This document shows positions 62,828 through 64,000 of a stretch of 64,000 nucleotides of DNA, in pieces. Position numbers and translations under genes: made by a program. The notes under the pieces were generated by a model. It was not told the origin of the DNA and searched no databases. It saw only the letters and a list, made by a program, of their open reading frames with translations. This DNA is from Fusobacterium mortiferum ATCC 9817. GTDB taxonomy: Bacteria > Fusobacteriota > Fusobacteriia > Fusobacteriales > Fusobacteriaceae. The stretch's first letter is position 1. Each line of letters opens with the position of its first letter. Where the stretch lies: assembly GCF_000158195.2 (NCBI RefSeq), contig NZ_GL987988.1:205371-269370 (forward strand), given 5' to 3'.

Positions 62828-63187
62828 ATGGAAAGAGATGAGCACTTAAGACAGGAGTTAGATGAGTTTAAAAAGGAAAAAGAGAGAATAAGAAATATTG
62901 TAGGAGAGATAGGAGGAAAAAATAATAAACAACATAAGATAGTGAGCTTAATATTTGTTTTATTAATAGGAGTACTTTTAATCTTAGGTGTTGTTTTACA
63001 AAAAATTACTTTATTTCTTACATTGGAGATAGTAGCTCTTTTAGGAGTATTCAAACTTATTTGGATGGCTTATGAAACACAAAGAGCAAGTCACTTTCAA
63101 TTTTGGATACTTAATTCGTTAGAGTTTAGATTAAATGAGATAGACAGAAGAGTTAAAAAAATTGAAAAAATGTTAAAAGAGGAATAA
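62828..63187 (+). CDS. Small membrane protein with two helices, unknown function
   Basis: I do not recognise this 119-aa protein. It has a charged, coiled-coil-like N-terminus (about residues 1-38, rich in Glu, Lys and Arg), two adjacent transmembrane helices (about 40-58 and 62-80) and a C-terminal amphipathic segment with heptad-like residues (LEFRLNEIDRRVKKIEKMLKEE). It is the last gene of the housekeeping block, with a terminator right behind it. The SD (AAGGGG) is rather far from the ATG, so the start could be off by a few codons. Confidence 0.65.
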   Translation: MERDEHLRQELDEFKKEKERIRNIVGEIGGKNNKQHKIVSLIFVLLIGVLLILGVVLQKITLFLTLEIVALLGVFKLIWMAYETQRASHFQFWILNSLEFRLNEIDRRVKKIEKMLKEE

Positions 63188-63192
63188 AAAAT

Positions 63193-63238
63193 AAAGAGGA
63201 GTCTATTATAATTAAAAATTATGAGAACTCCTCTTTTA
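63193..63238 (+). terminator. Terminator of the housekeeping block
   Basis: A 10-bp stem AAAGAGGAGT (63193-63202) pairs with ACTCCTCTTT (63227-63236). Further A/T pairing (ATAATT/AATTAT) lies inside the loop, and a T run follows. Confidence 0.8.
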
Positions 63239-63267
63239 TTATTCTGTATATTTAGTAGAATTAGAGA

Positions 63268-63296
63268 TTGATAAAAAAATATAAATAATATATACT
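63268..63296 (+). promoter_or_regulatory. Promoter of the HPt gene
   Basis: -35 TTGATA (63268-63273), a 17-nt spacer and -10 TATACT (63291-63296). Confidence 0.6.
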
Positions 63297-63322
63297 ATAG
63301 ATAGAGAATAGGAGGGAGAGAG

Positions 63323-63670
63323 ATGGAATTAAAAGATTTAAAAAATGTAATAGATATAGATATTGATGGAAGTTTAGCTAGATTTGGAAATATGGAAAGT
63401 TTTTATATCAAATTTTTAAAAAAATTTATAGATGATAAAAGTTTTATAAATTTAAAAGAGGCTTTAGAAAATAATAATATAGATAAAATAGGAGAGGAAG
63501 CTCATACTCTAAAAGGTGTAGCTGGAAATTTAGGACTCAATAAGGTATATCAATATTCAGTGGAGTTAATGAGATTAGCAAAGGAAAACAATCTTGCAGA
63601 GATAAAAGAAATAGTAGAAAAATTAGAAGAGGAGATAGAAAAAGTAATATCAGCTCTAAAAAATTTATAG
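63323..63670 (+). CDS. Histidine phosphotransfer (HPt) protein
   Basis: The 115-aa protein is a four-helix HPt domain with the phosphorylatable His61 in EEAHTLKGVAGNLGL. Free-standing HPt proteins relay phosphate between hybrid kinases and response regulators. No kinase or regulator gene is adjacent here, so its partners must be encoded elsewhere. It is a single-gene unit with its own promoter and terminator. Confidence 0.88.
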   Translation: MELKDLKNVIDIDIDGSLARFGNMESFYIKFLKKFIDDKSFINLKEALENNNIDKIGEEAHTLKGVAGNLGLNKVYQYSVELMRLAKENNLAEIKEIVEKLEEEIEKVISALKNL

Positions 63671-63680
63671 AATTTCAAAT

Positions 63681-63723
63681 AAAAGAGAGAATAGTAGTAA
63701 CAACTAAAAATCCTCTCTTTTTA
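63681..63723 (+). terminator. Terminator after the HPt gene
   Basis: A 9-bp stem AAAAGAGAG (63681-63689) pairs with CTCTCTTTT (63713-63721), with a loop of about 23 nt and a T tract. Confidence 0.7.
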
Positions 63724-63739
63724 TTTTCTTTAAGTTTAT

Positions 63740-63768
63740 TTGACGAATATTAATCAATGAGCTATACT
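63740..63768 (+). promoter_or_regulatory. Promoter of the nucleosidase-like gene
   Basis: -35 TTGACG (63740-63745), a 17-nt spacer and -10 TATACT (63763-63768), 26 nt before the ATG. Confidence 0.6.
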
Positions 63769-63793
63769 CTTATTGAATAAAAAAGGAGAGAAG

Positions 63794-64000
63794 ATGATAT
63801 ATATTTCAGTAGCTTTAGGAATAGAAGCAAAACCTATTATAAAGTATTTTAATTTGAAGAGAGATAATAGTATAAAAAAATTACAAGTTTTTAAAAATGA
63901 GAGAGTTACCTTGATAATAACAGGAGTAGGAATTTTAAAAAGTGCAATAGCATTGACATATATTCTCTCCCAAAGTGAGATAGATGAAGATGATATATTT
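63794..64000 (+). CDS. Nucleoside phosphorylase/nucleosidase-like protein, 5' end only
   Basis: Only the first 69 codons lie in the window. MIYISVALGIEAKPIIKYFNL and VTLIITGVGILKSAIALTYIL resemble the opening of the PNP/UDP phosphorylase fold of MTA/SAH nucleosidases, in which an N-terminal Ala-Leu-Gly/Glu strand and a GVG(K/I) loop recur. The catalytic region is outside the window, so the assignment is tentative. SD AAGGAGAG precedes the ATG. Confidence 0.45.
   Translation, partial: MIYISVALGIEAKPIIKYFNLKRDNSIKKLQVFKNERVTLIITGVGILKSAIALTYILSQSEIDEDDIF

Overview
The window is AT-rich (roughly 30% GC) and comes from a diderm, Fusobacteriota-like bacterium. The evidence is the low GC, an outer-membrane autotransporter whose passenger repeats resemble fusobacterial adhesins, and a gene set close to the glycosaminoglycan (GAG) cluster described in Streptobacillus moniliformis. 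Genus and species cannot be fixed from the sequence. No rRNA, tRNA, CRISPR array or insertion sequence was recognised.

Layout. (1) 1-2406: end of a riboflavin operon (ribD 3' end, riboflavin synthase, ribBA) closed by a terminator, with no lumazine synthase gene behind it. (2) 2407-45350: a very large GAG (hyaluronan/chondroitin) utilisation island. It holds a cytoplasmic PL8 lyase; kduD-kduI; an ABC importer with a lipoprotein binding protein; an autotransporter that seems to carry a second, porin-like barrel; a secreted PL8 lyase; a chondroitinase-ABC-type lyase; a mannose-family PTS; two GntR/UTRA repressors; a sodium symporter with a sulfatase; a galactosamine pathway (ROK kinase, AgaS, tagatose-6-phosphate kinase, tagatose-bisphosphate aldolase); a membrane AraC regulator split by a frameshift and paired with a second binding protein; a second sulfatase, unsaturated glucuronyl hydrolase (GH88), a GPH symporter, two LUD proteins and a heparinase II/III-family protein. 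(3) 45466-63238: a compact, nearly gap-free co-oriented housekeeping block (DUF445, ruvB, Rrf2 regulator, rsmE, mtaB, cell-wall genes including PBP2, RNase J, yhbY, dxs, tlyA, ctpA, rsmI, rbgA, nadE). (4) 63240-64000: an HPt protein and the start of a nucleosidase-like gene.

How the island should work (inference from families): secreted lyases cut GAG chains into unsaturated disaccharides. These cross the outer membrane, perhaps through the fused barrel, and enter by up to four different kinds of importer. Cytoplasmic lyases, sulfatases and GH88 yield 4-deoxy-5-keto-uronate plus GalNAc or GlcNAc. KduI and KduD convert the uronate to 2-keto-3-deoxygluconate. The amino sugar passes through ROK kinase, a deacetylase not found here, AgaS, tagatose-6-phosphate kinase and aldolase to triose phosphates.

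Regulation. A recurrent promoter module (ATGAAGATTTACA with the -35 box inside it, a 17-nt spacer, then a -10 box) precedes kduD, the chondroitinase-type lyase, the sulfatase-GH88 operon and the heparinase-family gene. Weaker versions precede the first PL8 gene and the autotransporter. The natural candidate activator is the membrane AraC protein. The two GntR proteins have separate candidate operators: CTTGT-type palindromes in front of gntR1, and GGTACGKACAAC sites shared by the PTS promoter and the galactosamine operon.
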